From assembly GCA_963835885.1 (NCBI GenBank), contig CAWIHF010000015.1, forward strand, positions 124,001 to 188,000: a stretch of DNA of 64,000 nucleotides. Direction: 5' to 3'. This document shows, in pieces, positions 34,599 through 44,624 of the stretch; position 1 is the first letter of the stretch; each line of letters begins with the position of its first letter. The position numbers and the translations under genes were made by a program. The notes below the pieces were generated by a model. It had not been told where the DNA came from and did not search any database. It saw nothing but the letters and a program-made list of their open reading frames with translations. This DNA comes from Roseiarcus sp963835885 (GTDB lineage Bacteria; Pseudomonadota; Alphaproteobacteria; Rhizobiales; Beijerinckiaceae).

Positions 34599-35396
34599 AT
34601 GCAAACGAAAACTCGACTGATCGGCGCCGGGATTACCCGCCTCGCCGTTGTGGTATGGGGGGTGGCGTTCAGCCTCGCCGCGAGTGCCCAGGGCGGGCGC
34701 GTTCTGACGGCAAACGACGTGGTCACAATCAAAGTTGTCAGCCAACCGGATCTGGATACGACCACGCGCGTCGAACCCGACGGCACGGTCAATTTTCCCT
34801 ACGTCGGCCGGATCAAAGCGGCCGGACTGACCGAGGACCAGCTGGCGCACGCCGTCGAACGGCGGCTGACGGAGCGCCAGATCGTCACCGAGCCGCATGT
34901 GCTCGTCGAAATCACCAGCTTCGGCGCCCAAGCGAGCGTCCAAGGCCAGGTTGGGTTACCTGGAGTGTTCACGATCGACCGGAAGACGACGCTTGCGCAG
35001 ATCCTGGCGCGGGCGGGCGGCTTGAGGGACACTGCAGGAACAGTCATCGTGCGCCACGGCGCGACCGTCAGGCGCTACTACGGCAAGGATATTGTCAACG
35101 GAAAGATCAACCCCGACCGCATCCTCGTGCAGAACAACGACGAGATTTACGTCGATCTGGCGCCCTTCTATTACGTGTACGGCTACGTCGGCAAAACCGG
35201 CCAATTTCCTCTAACGCAATCGTTGACCGTTCAGCAGGCGATCGCGATTGCCGGCGGCCTGGCGCCGCTTGGGAGCAACTCGCGGATGAAGATCAAACGC
35301 AAGTCGGCGGACGGGCAGACCGAGGAAATGCCAGCTTCGCTCGACGATGAAGTTGAGCCGGACGATACGATCATCGTCAATGAACGGCTGTTTTGA
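34599..35396 (+). CDS. Wza-like polysaccharide export protein
   Basis: A 265-residue periplasmic/outer-membrane export protein. It has a signal peptide (LAVVVWGVAFSLAASAQ), then the Poly_export domain with VLTANDVVTIKVVSQPDLDTT and VEPDGTVNFPYVGRIKAAGLT, then SLBB-like segments VQGQVGLPGVFTIDRKTTLAQILARAGG and GYVGKTGQFPLTQSLTVQQAIAIAGG. It forms a pair with the upstream barrel gene. No polymerase, Wzc-like co-polymerase or glycosyltransferase lies nearby in this window. Confidence 0.9.
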   Translation: MQTKTRLIGAGITRLAVVVWGVAFSLAASAQGGRVLTANDVVTIKVVSQPDLDTTTRVEPDGTVNFPYVGRIKAAGLTEDQLAHAVERRLTERQIVTEPHVLVEITSFGAQASVQGQVGLPGVFTIDRKTTLAQILARAGGLRDTAGTVIVRHGATVRRYYGKDIVNGKINPDRILVQNNDEIYVDLAPFYYVYGYVGKTGQFPLTQSLTVQQAIAIAGGLAPLGSNSRMKIKRKSADGQTEEMPASLDDEVEPDDTIIVNERLF

Positions 35397-35487
35397 CCGC
35401 GTACGGGCGGCCTCGGTAAGCTAAGCAGACTTCGATAAAGTTGTATCATGGCCGCCTAGGCAAGGGTGGCGTCGGTTGACCCGGCGG

Positions 35488-35775
35488 TTAGCCCGCGAGC
35501 CTGCGCAAGTAGTCCCAGCTATAGAGGCCGGTGTTGTGGCCGTCGTCGAACACGATCTTAATCGCGTAATTGCCGATCGGCTGGAGGTCGACGATGGCGA
35601 CATTCTCCTTGCCGGTCACGATCCGCTTCTCGCTCCGCGAATGACCCTGCACCTCAGCGCTCGGGCTTTCGACGCGTAGGCGCTCGGCGGTCAGGCGGAC
35701 AGTTTCACCATCGTCGAACGCGACCTCGAGCGTTCGCCCCTTGTCGGTGACGGTGATGTCGGTCGGCCAGGCCAT
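35488..35775 (-). CDS. DUF971 (gamma-butyrobetaine hydroxylase N-terminal-like) protein
   Basis: A 95-residue protein with the DUF971 core: LEVAFDDGETVRLTAERLRVESPSAEVQGH and GNYAIKIVFDDGHNTGLYSWDYLRRL. It follows the Mrp ATPase gene by 13 bases on the same strand. DUF971-Mrp linkage and fusion are common, and a role in iron-sulfur metabolism is often proposed. Confidence 0.88.
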   Translation of the reverse strand: MAWPTDITVTDKGRTLEVAFDDGETVRLTAERLRVESPSAEVQGHSRSEKRIVTGKENVAIVDLQPIGNYAIKIVFDDGHNTGLYSWDYLRRLAG

Positions 35776-35788
35776 GGGCGCCTCCGGC

Positions 35789-36925
35789 TCAGACGATGCG
35801 AATGCTCGGGGCGGGTTTGGCGCCCGGAGCGCCGGCCTCGAGCGTCTGCGCTACGCGACGCGCAATCTCGAGAAACGCGCCGGCATGGATGCTGTCGGGC
35901 AGGCTCGCCACCACGGGCCGCCCGTCGTCGGAATTGGCGCGGATGGCGATGTCGAGCGGCACCTCGCCGAGGAAGGGAACGCCGAGCTTCTCGGCCTCCC
36001 GATGCGCGCCTCCATGCGAGAACACATCGGTTCGTCCGCCGCAATGCGGGCAGAGGAAATAGCTCATGTTCTCGACGATGCCGATCAGCGGCACCTGCAC
36101 CTGCTTGAACATCGCGATGCCGCGCCGGGCGTCGATCAGCGCGAGATCCTGCGGCGTCGAGACGATCACCGCCCCCGACAGAGGCACGTTCTGCGCCATA
36201 GTGAGCTGAGTGTCGCCGGTTCCCGGCGGCATGTCGGCCACCAGGACGTCGAGGTCGCCCCAGTCGACCTCGCGCAGGAGCTGGGTCAGGGCCGACATCA
36301 CCATCGGACCTCGCCAGATCACCGGCGCGCCTTCCTCGATCAGAAAGCCGATCGACATCACCCTGACGCCGTAAGCCTCAAGCGGGATGAGCCTTTTTCC
36401 GTCGGGGGCAAGGTCGGGCTTTGCCGCTATGCCAAACAGTTTTGGCATCGAAGGGCCGAACAGGTCCGCGTCGAGCACGCCGACCTTGAGGCCGAGCTTG
36501 GCGAGGCCCACGGCGAGATTGCATGCGACGGTCGACTTGCCGACGCCGCCCTTTCCGGACGCCACCGCGATTATGTGTTTGACGCCGGGAATGGGCGCGG
36601 TCGACCGGCCGCCGGGCTGGCGCTGCTGGCCGCCGCCATGCGCGTGACCAGACCCGTGAACTGCGCTGCCGATCTCTCGCTCGGCCTCGGCAGTCAGCGT
36701 GACGACCGCGCTTGTGACCCCAGGCGCCGCCTTGATCGCGGCCTCGGCCCGGGCGCGCATCGGCTCGAGCGCTCTTGCCTTGTCGGGAGCGACGACGATG
36801 GCGAGGAAAACCTTGCCGTCTCGGATGGTGAGGCCGGAAATGGCGCCGGATTCCGGAAGCGGCGTCCTTCCGTCCGGACCGGGAACACCGGCCAAGGCGG
36901 CCATCACCTCGTCGCGAGACGCCAT
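35789..36925 (-). CDS. apbC: Mrp/ApbC/NBP35-family iron-sulfur carrier ATPase
   Basis: A 378-residue P-loop ATPase that carries and inserts Fe-S clusters. An N-terminal DUF59-type domain is followed by the deviant Walker A motif IIAVASGKGGVGKSTVACNLA near residue 120, DADLFGPSMPKLFG, the block DMPPGTGDTQLT, and the cluster-binding CPHC in ENMSYFLCPHCGG. The start at 36925 has CAGGAGGAG. It is unbroken and paired with DUF971. Confidence 0.94.
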   Translation of the reverse strand: MASRDEVMAALAGVPGPDGRTPLPESGAISGLTIRDGKVFLAIVVAPDKARALEPMRARAEAAIKAAPGVTSAVVTLTAEAEREIGSAVHGSGHAHGGGQQRQPGGRSTAPIPGVKHIIAVASGKGGVGKSTVACNLAVGLAKLGLKVGVLDADLFGPSMPKLFGIAAKPDLAPDGKRLIPLEAYGVRVMSIGFLIEEGAPVIWRGPMVMSALTQLLREVDWGDLDVLVADMPPGTGDTQLTMAQNVPLSGAVIVSTPQDLALIDARRGIAMFKQVQVPLIGIVENMSYFLCPHCGGRTDVFSHGGAHREAEKLGVPFLGEVPLDIAIRANSDDGRPVVASLPDSIHAGAFLEIARRVAQTLEAGAPGAKPAPSIRIV

Positions 36926-37205
36926 TTGTCGCTCCTCCTGCGCGCCGGGCGTACGCCTCTGGGCAGGGCCCTTAGATAGGGAATTTGGCCGAAGACGGAA
37001 AGAGTGGGGCGGCTGCCGGCGACGAGTGTTCAAGGATTCCGGCTGGGCCCACGATGCGTCCGATCGCTTTTTTGGCGGTCGAAGGGACGATCGAAAGGCG
37101 ACCCAGCTGCGCCTTCTGGCGGAGCGTTTGTCGTCTGTGTTCGGCTGGCCGCTCGGGCAACCGGCTGAAAAGACGATCGAATTTTGCTGAGCGCAAAGCG
37201 TCGCG

Positions 37206-38000
37206 TCACGGCGTGTCGAGATGGCGCAGCGCTTCGTGGGCCGGTTCGCTCGACACCCGGATCATGCCGGTCAGCGGCCGGTCGAAGTCGAGGATGAAGA
37301 AGATGGCCGAGGCGAAGGAGAGCGCGCAGAGTAGGATCGTCGCGTAGACGACGGCGTTGCGCGGCGCGGTTAGGCCGAACACGCCGAAGACGATCGCGAG
37401 CCACAGGGTCATGGCGAAGAGCAGCGGCCAGGAAATCGTGTCATGCACCGTCTCGATCGCCAGGCGTCGCTGCTGCAGGAGCTCAATTGTCTTCGCCTCC
37501 AGGAGATTGGCGAGGCCGGCATGGAACGGATCCGTCGGCTCGAGCTTGCGGATCGCCGTGTCGACCTCGATCAGGAGGTTGCCGAGCGGCGCGCGTTCGA
37601 CTCCCTCCGGCGCGTCGGAGTAGGTCGGGTAGACCCCGTACGGGCGCGGCTCGTCATGCCACGTGTCGGCGATGGCGCCGGCGAGATAGGCGCGCAGGTT
37701 CGCTCGGATCGGCGTCGTCTCTTCACCGTACTGACGCAGGCGCTGGTCGAGTTCGGTGATCGAGCCGGTGAAGACCCTCAGGCGATTGTCGAACGTGTCG
37801 AAGGAGGCCTTCGCGTTGGATAAGAGGAGGCCGAGCACCAGGGCGGTGAAGGTCACCAGAATGGAGATAACGAGCCGGACGTGATCGACCGTCTCTCGAC
37901 CCTTCTGCCGCTCGCCGAGCCTTCCATGCAGCGCCATGCCGATCGCGCTCGCACCGACCAGGGCGACGACGACGGAGAGCAGGATCCCATGATAGAGCAT
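37206..38000 (-). CDS. DUF4239 membrane protein
   Basis: A 264-residue inner-membrane protein. Two hydrophobic segments lie near the N terminus (ILLSVVVALVGASAIGMAL; LVISILVTFTALVLGLLL) and two near the C terminus. Between them is a soluble helical section with FDNRLRVFTGSITELDQRLRQYG, the DUF4239 pattern. Function is unknown. It stands alone between apbC and an aldehyde dehydrogenase. Confidence 0.8.
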   Translation of the reverse strand: MLYHGILLSVVVALVGASAIGMALHGRLGERQKGRETVDHVRLVISILVTFTALVLGLLLSNAKASFDTFDNRLRVFTGSITELDQRLRQYGEETTPIRANLRAYLAGAIADTWHDEPRPYGVYPTYSDAPEGVERAPLGNLLIEVDTAIRKLEPTDPFHAGLANLLEAKTIELLQQRRLAIETVHDTISWPLLFAMTLWLAIVFGVFGLTAPRNAVVYATILLCALSFASAIFFILDFDRPLTGMIRVSSEPAHEALRHLDTP

Positions 38001-38329
38001 GCGGGCATGTTGCTTGTTCGGGCCAGTTTAGCAAGGAGGCGACGGAACGCGCAAAGCGGACTTTCGGCGCGAGCCCGAACGTTTGCAAGACGAGGGCGTC
38101 TCGATCGACCTGCAACAGACTGCGCTCATCTTCATTTGGGGATCGACATTCGCCCGACGACAGCTGCGAAGCGCAGCGACGCCACGAATCCCAGGCTCGA
38201 AGACGCGAGCGGAGCGCAGTGGTGCGCCGTCAACGAGCGCGATGGTCTCGGCGATGATCTACCTCCGGATTTTGCGACTCGGGTCGTCGAAGGGAGTTTT
38301 TCGGCCTGTCCCGGGCCGAAACCTCAATT
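38001..38329. other. Intergenic stretch, no gene seen
   Basis: Between the DUF4239 start and the aldehyde dehydrogenase stop. Open frames here show no family pattern, and no strong hairpin was noticed. Confidence 0.5.
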
Positions 38330-39769
38330 TCACGACAGCATATAGGCCGTCTTCACCGTCGTGTAGAACTCGGCCGCGTATCGGCCCTGCTCGCGCGACC
38401 CGAGGCTTGAGCCTTTACGGCCGCCGAACGGCACGTGGTAATCGATGCCCGTCGTCGGTAGGTTGACCATGACCATGCCCGCCTCGGCATTGCGCTTGAA
38501 GTGCGCGGCGCGCTTGAGGCTGGTTGTGCAAATGCCGGCGCAGAGGCCGAACTCGGTGTCGTTGGCGATCGCCAGCGCATGGTCGTAGTCACGCGCCGGG
38601 ATCATTGCCGACACAGGGCCGAAGATTTCCTCGCGCGAAATGCGCATCGAATTATCGGCATCGAGGAACAGGGCCGGCGCCATATAGAAGCCGGGGGTTG
38701 AGCGATTGAGCCGTTCGCCGCCGAGCGTCAGCTTGGCGCCTTCGCCTTGGCCGATCGTGACGTAGGCAAGATCCTGCTCGAGCTGCGTCGAGTTGACCAC
38801 AGGTCCGATTTGCGCGCCCGGCTTCAGCGCGTCGTCGACGACGAGCCCGCGCATGCGCTCGATCAGCGCATCGGCAAAACGCTTATAGACCGGCTCTTCG
38901 ACGATGATGCGCGACGAGGCGGTACAGCGCTGACCGGTCGCGAAATAGGCGCCGTTGACGGCGCATTCGACTGCATTCGCAAGATCGGCGTCTGACAGTA
39001 CGACGAGCGGATTCTTGCCACCCATTTCAAGCTGGAACTTGCGCATAGCGCCGGCGCAGGCGGCGGCGACGCGCCGGCCGGTCGCCACCGAGCCGGTAAA
39101 CGTGACGGCGTCGACCCGTTTGTGGTCGAGGATCGCCTGGCCCACGACCGAGCCGCGCCCCATGACGAGGTTGAACACGCCCTTGGGAACGCCGGCACAA
39201 ACGAGGATTTCGGTGAGCGCATGGGCGGAGCCCGGCACAAGATCGGCGGGCTTGAAGACGACCGAATTGCCATAAGCAAGGGCCGGGGCGATTTTCCAGG
39301 CAGGAATCGCGATGGGAAAGTTCCACGGCGAAATAACGCCGCAGACGCCGACCGGCTCGCGTGTCGTCTCGATTTCGACGTTGGGCCGGACTGAAGCGGA
39401 CTTCTCCCCGGGAATTCTCAACGCCTCGCCGGCGAAGAAATCGAAGATCTGGGCGGCGCGGCCGACCTCGTACGTCGCTTCCAACAGAGTCTTGCCCTCT
39501 TCGCGGGCAAGAAGGCGCGCGAGTTCCTCGCGCCGCGCGAGAAGCTCCGTCGAGGTTCGCAACAGAATGTCGTGCCGCTCCTGCGGCGTCGTGCGCGCCC
39601 ATGCAGGAAGGGCGGCTTGGGCGGCCTTGACCGCGGCGTCCGTCTGAGCCGCATCGGCCTGGGCATATTCGCCCACGACGTCGCTCGTGTCCGATGGATT
39701 GATGTTGCGCGAGACGGAGGCGCCGTCCACCCACTCGCCCGCGACATAATTCTTGTGCAGCTCGCCCAT
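38330..39769 (-). CDS. NAD(P)-dependent aldehyde dehydrogenase
   Basis: A 479-residue, unbroken ALDH superfamily enzyme. The catalytic Cys lies in ATGQRCTASSR and the general-base Glu in FQLEMGGKNP. The Rossmann segment VTFTGSVATGRRVA and the NFPIAIPAWKIAPALAYGN block are standard. The sequence is closest in feel to alpha-ketoglutaric semialdehyde dehydrogenases of sugar and amino-acid catabolism, which suits the xylulokinase upstream on the same strand. The start at 39769 is chosen by length; an in-frame ATG at 39790 adds seven residues. Confidence 0.9.
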   Translation of the reverse strand: MGELHKNYVAGEWVDGASVSRNINPSDTSDVVGEYAQADAAQTDAAVKAAQAALPAWARTTPQERHDILLRTSTELLARREELARLLAREEGKTLLEATYEVGRAAQIFDFFAGEALRIPGEKSASVRPNVEIETTREPVGVCGVISPWNFPIAIPAWKIAPALAYGNSVVFKPADLVPGSAHALTEILVCAGVPKGVFNLVMGRGSVVGQAILDHKRVDAVTFTGSVATGRRVAAACAGAMRKFQLEMGGKNPLVVLSDADLANAVECAVNGAYFATGQRCTASSRIIVEEPVYKRFADALIERMRGLVVDDALKPGAQIGPVVNSTQLEQDLAYVTIGQGEGAKLTLGGERLNRSTPGFYMAPALFLDADNSMRISREEIFGPVSAMIPARDYDHALAIANDTEFGLCAGICTTSLKRAAHFKRNAEAGMVMVNLPTTGIDYHVPFGGRKGSSLGSREQGRYAAEFYTTVKTAYMLS

Positions 39770-39932
39770 TCCTCGCCCGCCTCGACCCATGACGCGCCGG
39801 ATGAGCGCCGTCGGAGCCCAGATTGCTGTTCCCGGAGGGTTTCCGCAACACGAAATGCAGCAATCGGCTGGAAGTTCAGGCGCCGGCCGTCCGGTTGGCG
39901 CCGGGCGCGGGATTGCCAGGATATCCGAACTC

Positions 39933-41436
39933 TCAGGCGACCCGCGCAGCCTTCTCCGCTTTGTAGAGCGCGCGATAGCGCCTGAGGCGCGGCGCGTGCA
40001 AGCGCGGTGCTCATCGCGTTCGGCTCGAAGGCGCGCTGGGTCGGCGGCCGCCGACAGACGGCTTCGATGCTCCCAGCGCCCGCCGCGAGCATGCCGAGGC
40101 GGGCCGCGCCGAGCGCCGCGCCGGCCTCCGCTCCCCGCGCGAGGTCGATCGTCAGACCCGTCACGTCGGCGATCATTTGCCCCCAAAAATCCGAGCGCGC
40201 GCCGCCGCCGACGAGAAGCGGCCGCACAGGCCGCGCCCCGGCCGCGTCGAGCACGTCGATGGCGTCGGCGAAGGAGAAGGCGACGCCCTCCATCACCGCG
40301 AAGGCGAGCGCGTCGGGGTTGTGGCTGGCGCGAAGGCCGGCGAACATGCCGGTCGCCTCGGCGTCGTTATGCGGCGTCCTCTCGCCGCTGAGGTAGGGCA
40401 GGAAGACCGGCGCGGAGACGACGGCGCTCTCCGTGCGGGCGAAGGCTTCTGCCGCGGCGACCAGATCGCCGATGTCGCGCTCTCGGCCGAGGACGCCCGC
40501 GATCCACGACAGGGCCGAGGCGGCCGACAGCATCACCGACATGCCGTGCCAACGGCCCGGGAGCGCATGGCAGAAGGCGTGCAGCGTGCGCTCGGGAAGG
40601 CTGATGAACCGGTCGGTGACCGAGAACACGACGCCCGATGTGCCGAGCGAGACGAAACCCGATCCCGGCGCGGTCGCGCCGACGCCGATGGCCGAAGCGG
40701 CATTGTCGCCGCCCCCGCCCGCGATCGGAATTTTCCGCCCGTCGAGGCCCCAGGCTTTCGCTATCGCCGGCGACAGGTGCGCCGAGACCTCGGAGCCTTC
40801 GACCAGCCTCGGCATGGCGGCGAGCGAAAGCCCAGTCGCGGCGAGCAGGTCCTCGTCCCAGCGCCGCTTGCCGACATCGAGCCAGGACGTCCCCGAGGCG
40901 TCGGACATATCTGACACGGCTTCCCCGGAAAGGCGCAGGCGGACGTAGTCCTTGGGAAGCAGCACGCGTCTCGTCGCCTTCGCGACCTCGGGCTCGTGCT
41001 CGGCGACCCACAGCATCTTCGGCGCAGTGAAGCCCGGCATGACCAGATTGCCGGTGCGCTTTTCGACGTCGGGGACGCGGCGCTTGAGCTCTGCGCATTC
41101 GGCGAACGAGCGGACGTCGTTCCAGAGAATTGCCGGACGGAGCGGCTTGTCGTTCGAGTCGATGAGTGTCGCGCCATGCATTTGCCCGGAGAGGCCGATC
41201 CCGCCAAGTGCTGCGAAGGCGGAAGGCGCCTGCCGGCGGATCGCCGCCACCGCCGCCTCGACGCCGTCAAACCAGTCGTCCGGGTTCTGCTCGCTCCATA
41301 AGGGGTGAGGGCGAGAGACGCCAAGCGGGGCCGAGGCGTCCGCAATGACGCGCTGATCGCCTTCGACCAGGAGCGCCTTCACCGAGGACGTGCCGATATC
41401 GAGCCCGAGATATGTTGCTTCTGCCTGTCCCGCCAT
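39933..41436 (-). CDS. xylB: Xylulokinase (frame break near the 3' end)
   Basis: FGGY-family kinase phosphorylating D-xylulose, about 500 residues. ATG 41436 follows GGAGGGAGG. Family blocks: LGLDIGTSSVKALLVEGD, GLSGQMHGATLID, GGGGDNAASAIGVG and VGGGARSDFWGQMIADVTG. After ALARAAP the frame slips near 39990; the correct end is LRRYRALYKAEKAARVA with TGA at 39933. Uncorrected, the frame reads on into the next gene and would look like a kinase-dehydrogenase fusion. Confidence 0.9.
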
Positions 41437-41470
41437 AACGGCCTCCCTCCCGTGCGGCGCCACCATAAAC

Positions 41471-41502
41471 GCAAAGCCCCGGACTTGTCGCAGGGGCTTT
41501 GC
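41471..41502. terminator. Hairpin between xylB and cspA
   Basis: GCAAAGCCCC and GGGGCTTTGC are perfect 10-base inverted arms around a 12-base loop, just upstream of xylB and downstream of cspA. It could end transcription from cspA or insulate xylB. Confidence 0.6.
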
Positions 41503-41553
41503 GTCGCGGGCTGGCCGGTCGCGCCGCTCGCCTCAGCGCGGCGCAAACGATAA

Positions 41554-41574
41554 ACCCCGGCTGTTCGCCGGGGC
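41554..41574 (-). terminator. Rho-independent terminator of the cold shock gene
   Basis: On the minus strand GCCCCGGC, GAACA, GCCGGGGT is followed by TTTAT, a G/C stem and short T run 25 bases after the cspA stop. Confidence 0.72.
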
Positions 41575-41598
41575 TTCGGAATACATGATCGGGTTGGT

Positions 41599-41808
41599 TC
41601 AGCCGACTTTGAGGTTCCCGGCCGACGAACGACCGGTGCGCTTGTCCGGTACGATGTCATAGACCAGCTTCTGGCCCTCGTTGAGTTCGCGCAAGCCCGC
41701 CCGCTCCACGGCGCTGATGTGGACGAACACGTCCTTCCCGCCGTCGTCAGGTTGAATGAAGCCAAATCCTTTTGTCGCGTTGAACCATTTCACGGTTCCC
41801 GTAGCCAT
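41599..41808 (-). CDS. cspA: Cold shock protein
   Basis: A 69-residue CSD protein that binds single-stranded RNA/DNA. Both RNA-binding motifs are present, KGFGFI (RNP1) and VFVHIS (RNP2). It begins MATGTVKWFNATKGFGFIQP. GGGAAG precedes the ATG. About 190 gene-free bases upstream probably hold the promoter and a long leader, as is common for cold shock mRNAs. Confidence 0.96.
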   Translation of the reverse strand: MATGTVKWFNATKGFGFIQPDDGGKDVFVHISAVERAGLRELNEGQKLVYDIVPDKRTGRSSAGNLKVG

Positions 41809-42002
41809 AGAATCTTCCCATAGTGCAGTTTAGGTCGAGCGAAAGCGCGAAATGTCGCTTCCGCTATCGGTGCGGAAGTTTTCGTCGGCGCGCGTCGCAA
41901 AAACGCGAAAACGCGTCGTCGTCGGCCGACATCGATGTATTTTCGCTTATCGAGGGAAGATGGTGAATATATGGCTCTGCGACTTTGGTCGCAGACCCGT
42001 CG

Positions 42003-43286
42003 TCATACCCATCCTCCGGCAGCGTGGGCGATCTGGGCGCCCGCCTCGTAATAGGCTTCCCGCAACGCGGGCAGCGCCGGAGAATCGGGCGCGGTGACCG
42101 GAAGCGGTAGGTCCTTTTGCGCGACCCGGCCGAGAATATGATCGGCCAGCACGCGCCCGAACACAGTGCCGGGGCCGATGCCGCGCCCGTTGTAGCCGCA
42201 GAAGGTTACGACATTGTCGGCGAGGCGATGAAAGCGCGGCAGGTTGTCGGCGGTCATGCCGATCATGCCGTACCACTGATGCTCGAAAGAGGCAGGTCCG
42301 AGGCGCGGAAATAGCTTCCTCATGGCGCGCCGCGCCCAGGCTCGATGGATCGCAAGACCCGTTCCGCGTAGAGCCCCGACGCCGCCGAACAGCAGCCGCC
42401 CACCGCGGTCGAAGCGAAAATAGCTCATGATGTCCTTCGTGTCCCAGCAGCCCTCGCGGCCCGGGAGAATCGCTGCCTGCAGGTCTGCGCCGAGCGGCCT
42501 GGTAGCGAAATTGAAATAGGGCAGGCAGATCTGCTCGCGGCGCACCTGGGGCCAGGGCGCGCCGCCGTAGGCGTCGGTCGCCACCGCGACCCAGTCGGCG
42601 ACGACGGTCCCTTCGCCTGCCGTCAGCGCCCATTTCCCGCTGGTCCGCTCCGCAGCGCGGACTGGGCTTTGCGTATGGACGGCGGCCCCGGCGGCGATAG
42701 CCGCACGGGCAAGGCCGCGCGCGTAGGCGAGCGGCTGGATGGTGCCCGCGCGCATGTCGAGGAGCGAGCCGGCGTAGCCTGCAGCGCCTGTGCGCTTTGC
42801 TGTCTCCTCGCGCGACAAGATGCGCACCGGCGCGCCGCGCGCGCCCCATTGCCGCGCTCGCTCCTCGAGCGTTCGGAGGCCCGACGCGCCGACAGCGCAA
42901 TGCAGAGTGCCGTTGCGGACGGGATCGCAGTCGATCCGATGTTTCTCGATCGTCTCCCAGACCACGGCCGGACAGTCGCCGAGCAGCTTCAGCGCGCGCT
43001 CGCCGTACTCGGCGCCGAGCGCCTTCGGCAGCTCGCTCGGCATCACCCACATGCCAGCGTTTACGTAGCCGACGTTGCGGCCCGCGCCGCCAAAGCCGAT
43101 CTCGACCGCTTCGAGCGCTGCGACCTTCGCGCCCGCTTCGGCGAGCCGCAGCGCGGCGGAAAGGCCAGTGTAGCCGCAGCCGACGACAGCGACATCGACC
43201 TTGACCTCGCCCGTGAGCGGCGCCGTCGGCGGGGCCGGCGGCGCGGTTGCTTCCCACAGGCCGTGCGAGAGAGGGTCGTTTTGCAT
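42003..43286 (-). CDS. FAD-dependent amine/amino-acid oxidoreductase (DAO family)
   Basis: A flavoenzyme of about 427 residues. The dinucleotide motif VAVVGCGYTGLSAALRLAEAG is near the N terminus. The later QHWYGMIGMTADNLPRF-like region (here HQWYGMIGMTADNLPR) and FCGYNGRGIGPGTVFGR are typical of gamma-glutamylputrescine oxidase/OrdL-type enzymes. The start at 43286 (MQNDPLSHGLW) suits family alignment; ATG 43331 has a better ribosome site (GGAAAGGA) and may be the true start. Divergent from gcdH. Confidence 0.85.
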   Translation of the reverse strand: MQNDPLSHGLWEATAPPAPPTAPLTGEVKVDVAVVGCGYTGLSAALRLAEAGAKVAALEAVEIGFGGAGRNVGYVNAGMWVMPSELPKALGAEYGERALKLLGDCPAVVWETIEKHRIDCDPVRNGTLHCAVGASGLRTLEERARQWGARGAPVRILSREETAKRTGAAGYAGSLLDMRAGTIQPLAYARGLARAAIAAGAAVHTQSPVRAAERTSGKWALTAGEGTVVADWVAVATDAYGGAPWPQVRREQICLPYFNFATRPLGADLQAAILPGREGCWDTKDIMSYFRFDRGGRLLFGGVGALRGTGLAIHRAWARRAMRKLFPRLGPASFEHQWYGMIGMTADNLPRFHRLADNVVTFCGYNGRGIGPGTVFGRVLADHILGRVAQKDLPLPVTAPDSPALPALREAYYEAGAQIAHAAGGWV

Positions 43287-43417
43287 CGTGCTCGGAATCC
43301 TGACCTCGGCAGAATGATAGGCTCGCTGCATTGTCCTTTCCACCGCTGGCTTCGGGCCTCGACGCCTCTCGCAAGCCGGACTAATGATCGGGAAGGCGTT
43401 CCCGAGAGACAAAGCAA

Positions 43418-44620
43418 ATGACCGGTTTCCATGGCCCGAGCCTTGGTCCCTTCCAATGGGACGATCCGCTGCTCCTCGAAAGCCAGCTCAGCGAGGATGA
43501 GCGGTTGATCCGCGATACAGCCCGCGAGGTCGCAGCCAAGGAACTGAGGCCCCGGATCGAGCGCGCCTATCTCGAGGAGAAGACGGATCCGGCCGTCTTT
43601 CGCATCATGGGGAAGGCGGGTCTGATCGGTGTGACATTGCCCGAAGAATTCGGCTGCGCCAACGCCGGGTACGTCGCTTACGGCCTGGTCGCGCGGGAGG
43701 TCGAGCGCGTCGACTCGGGCTTTCGCTCGATGATCAGCGTGCAGAGCTCGCTCGTCATGTATCCGATCTTCGCCTATGGCGACGACGCGCAGAGGAAGAA
43801 ATATTTGCCGGGCCTCGCACGAGGGGAACGCATCGGCTGTTTCGGCCTGACCGAGCCGGACGCAGGTTCCGACCCCGGCGGCATGAAGACGCGAGCGGAG
43901 AAGACGCCGAACGGCTATCGCCTCACCGGCTCGAAAACCTGGATCAGCAATGCCCCGATCGCCGACGTGTTCGTCGTCTGGGCTAAGTCTGAGGCGCACG
44001 ACGGAAAGATCCGCGGCTTCATCCTCGAGAAAGGGATGAAAGGGCTTTCGGCGCCGAAGATCGAGGGCAAGCTCAGTCTTCGCGCCTCGATCACCGGCGA
44101 GATCGTGCTCGATGGCGTCGAGGCGCCCGACGAGGCGCTTCTGCCCAACGTCGCCGGTCTCAAGGGGCCATTTGGCTGCCTCAACCGAGCCCGCTACGGC
44201 ATCGCCTGGGGCGCGATGGGCGCGGCGGAGGACTGCTGGATGCGCGCGCGCCAGTACGGGCTCGAGCGCAAGCAGTTCGGCCGGCCGCTCGCCGCGACCC
44301 AGCTCTTCCAGAAGAAGCTCGCCGACATGCAGACCAAGATCGCGCTCGGGCTACAGGGCGTGCTGCGCCTCGGACGCCTGATGGACGAGGGCCGGGCGGC
44401 GCCGGAGATGGTCTCGATGATGAAGCGCAACAATTGCGGCGACGCTCTCGAAATCGCGCGGCTTGCGCGCGACATGCACGGCGGCAACGGCATCCAGATC
44501 GAGTATCAGGTGATGCGCCACCTCACGAATCTCGAGACGGTCAACACCTACGAGGGCACACATGACGTGCACGCGCTGATCCTCGGGCGTGCGCAAACCG
44601 GCCTGCAGGCGTTCTTCTAA
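43418..44620 (+). CDS. gcdH: Glutaryl-CoA dehydrogenase
   Basis: Acyl-CoA dehydrogenase-fold enzyme converting glutaryl-CoA to crotonyl-CoA in lysine/tryptophan and aromatic degradation; 400 residues and unbroken. Typical GCDH blocks: WDDPLLLESQLSEDERLIRDTA, FGLTEPDAGSDPGGMKT, KTWISNAPIADVFVVWAK and the ending NTYEGTHDVHALILGRAQTG, which contains the catalytic Glu. The caiB-like gene starts 5 bases downstream, the usual pairing. Confidence 0.95.
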   Translation: MTGFHGPSLGPFQWDDPLLLESQLSEDERLIRDTAREVAAKELRPRIERAYLEEKTDPAVFRIMGKAGLIGVTLPEEFGCANAGYVAYGLVAREVERVDSGFRSMISVQSSLVMYPIFAYGDDAQRKKYLPGLARGERIGCFGLTEPDAGSDPGGMKTRAEKTPNGYRLTGSKTWISNAPIADVFVVWAKSEAHDGKIRGFILEKGMKGLSAPKIEGKLSLRASITGEIVLDGVEAPDEALLPNVAGLKGPFGCLNRARYGIAWGAMGAAEDCWMRARQYGLERKQFGRPLAATQLFQKKLADMQTKIALGLQGVLRLGRLMDEGRAAPEMVSMMKRNNCGDALEIARLARDMHGGNGIQIEYQVMRHLTNLETVNTYEGTHDVHALILGRAQTGLQAFF

Positions 44621-44624
44621 AGGA

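Noticed and set aside
39418..41466. 682-residue kinase-dehydrogenase fusion
   Set aside because: The kinase C terminus resumes in another frame with its own stop at 39933, and the extra residues are an out-of-frame reading of the aldehyde dehydrogenase gene.
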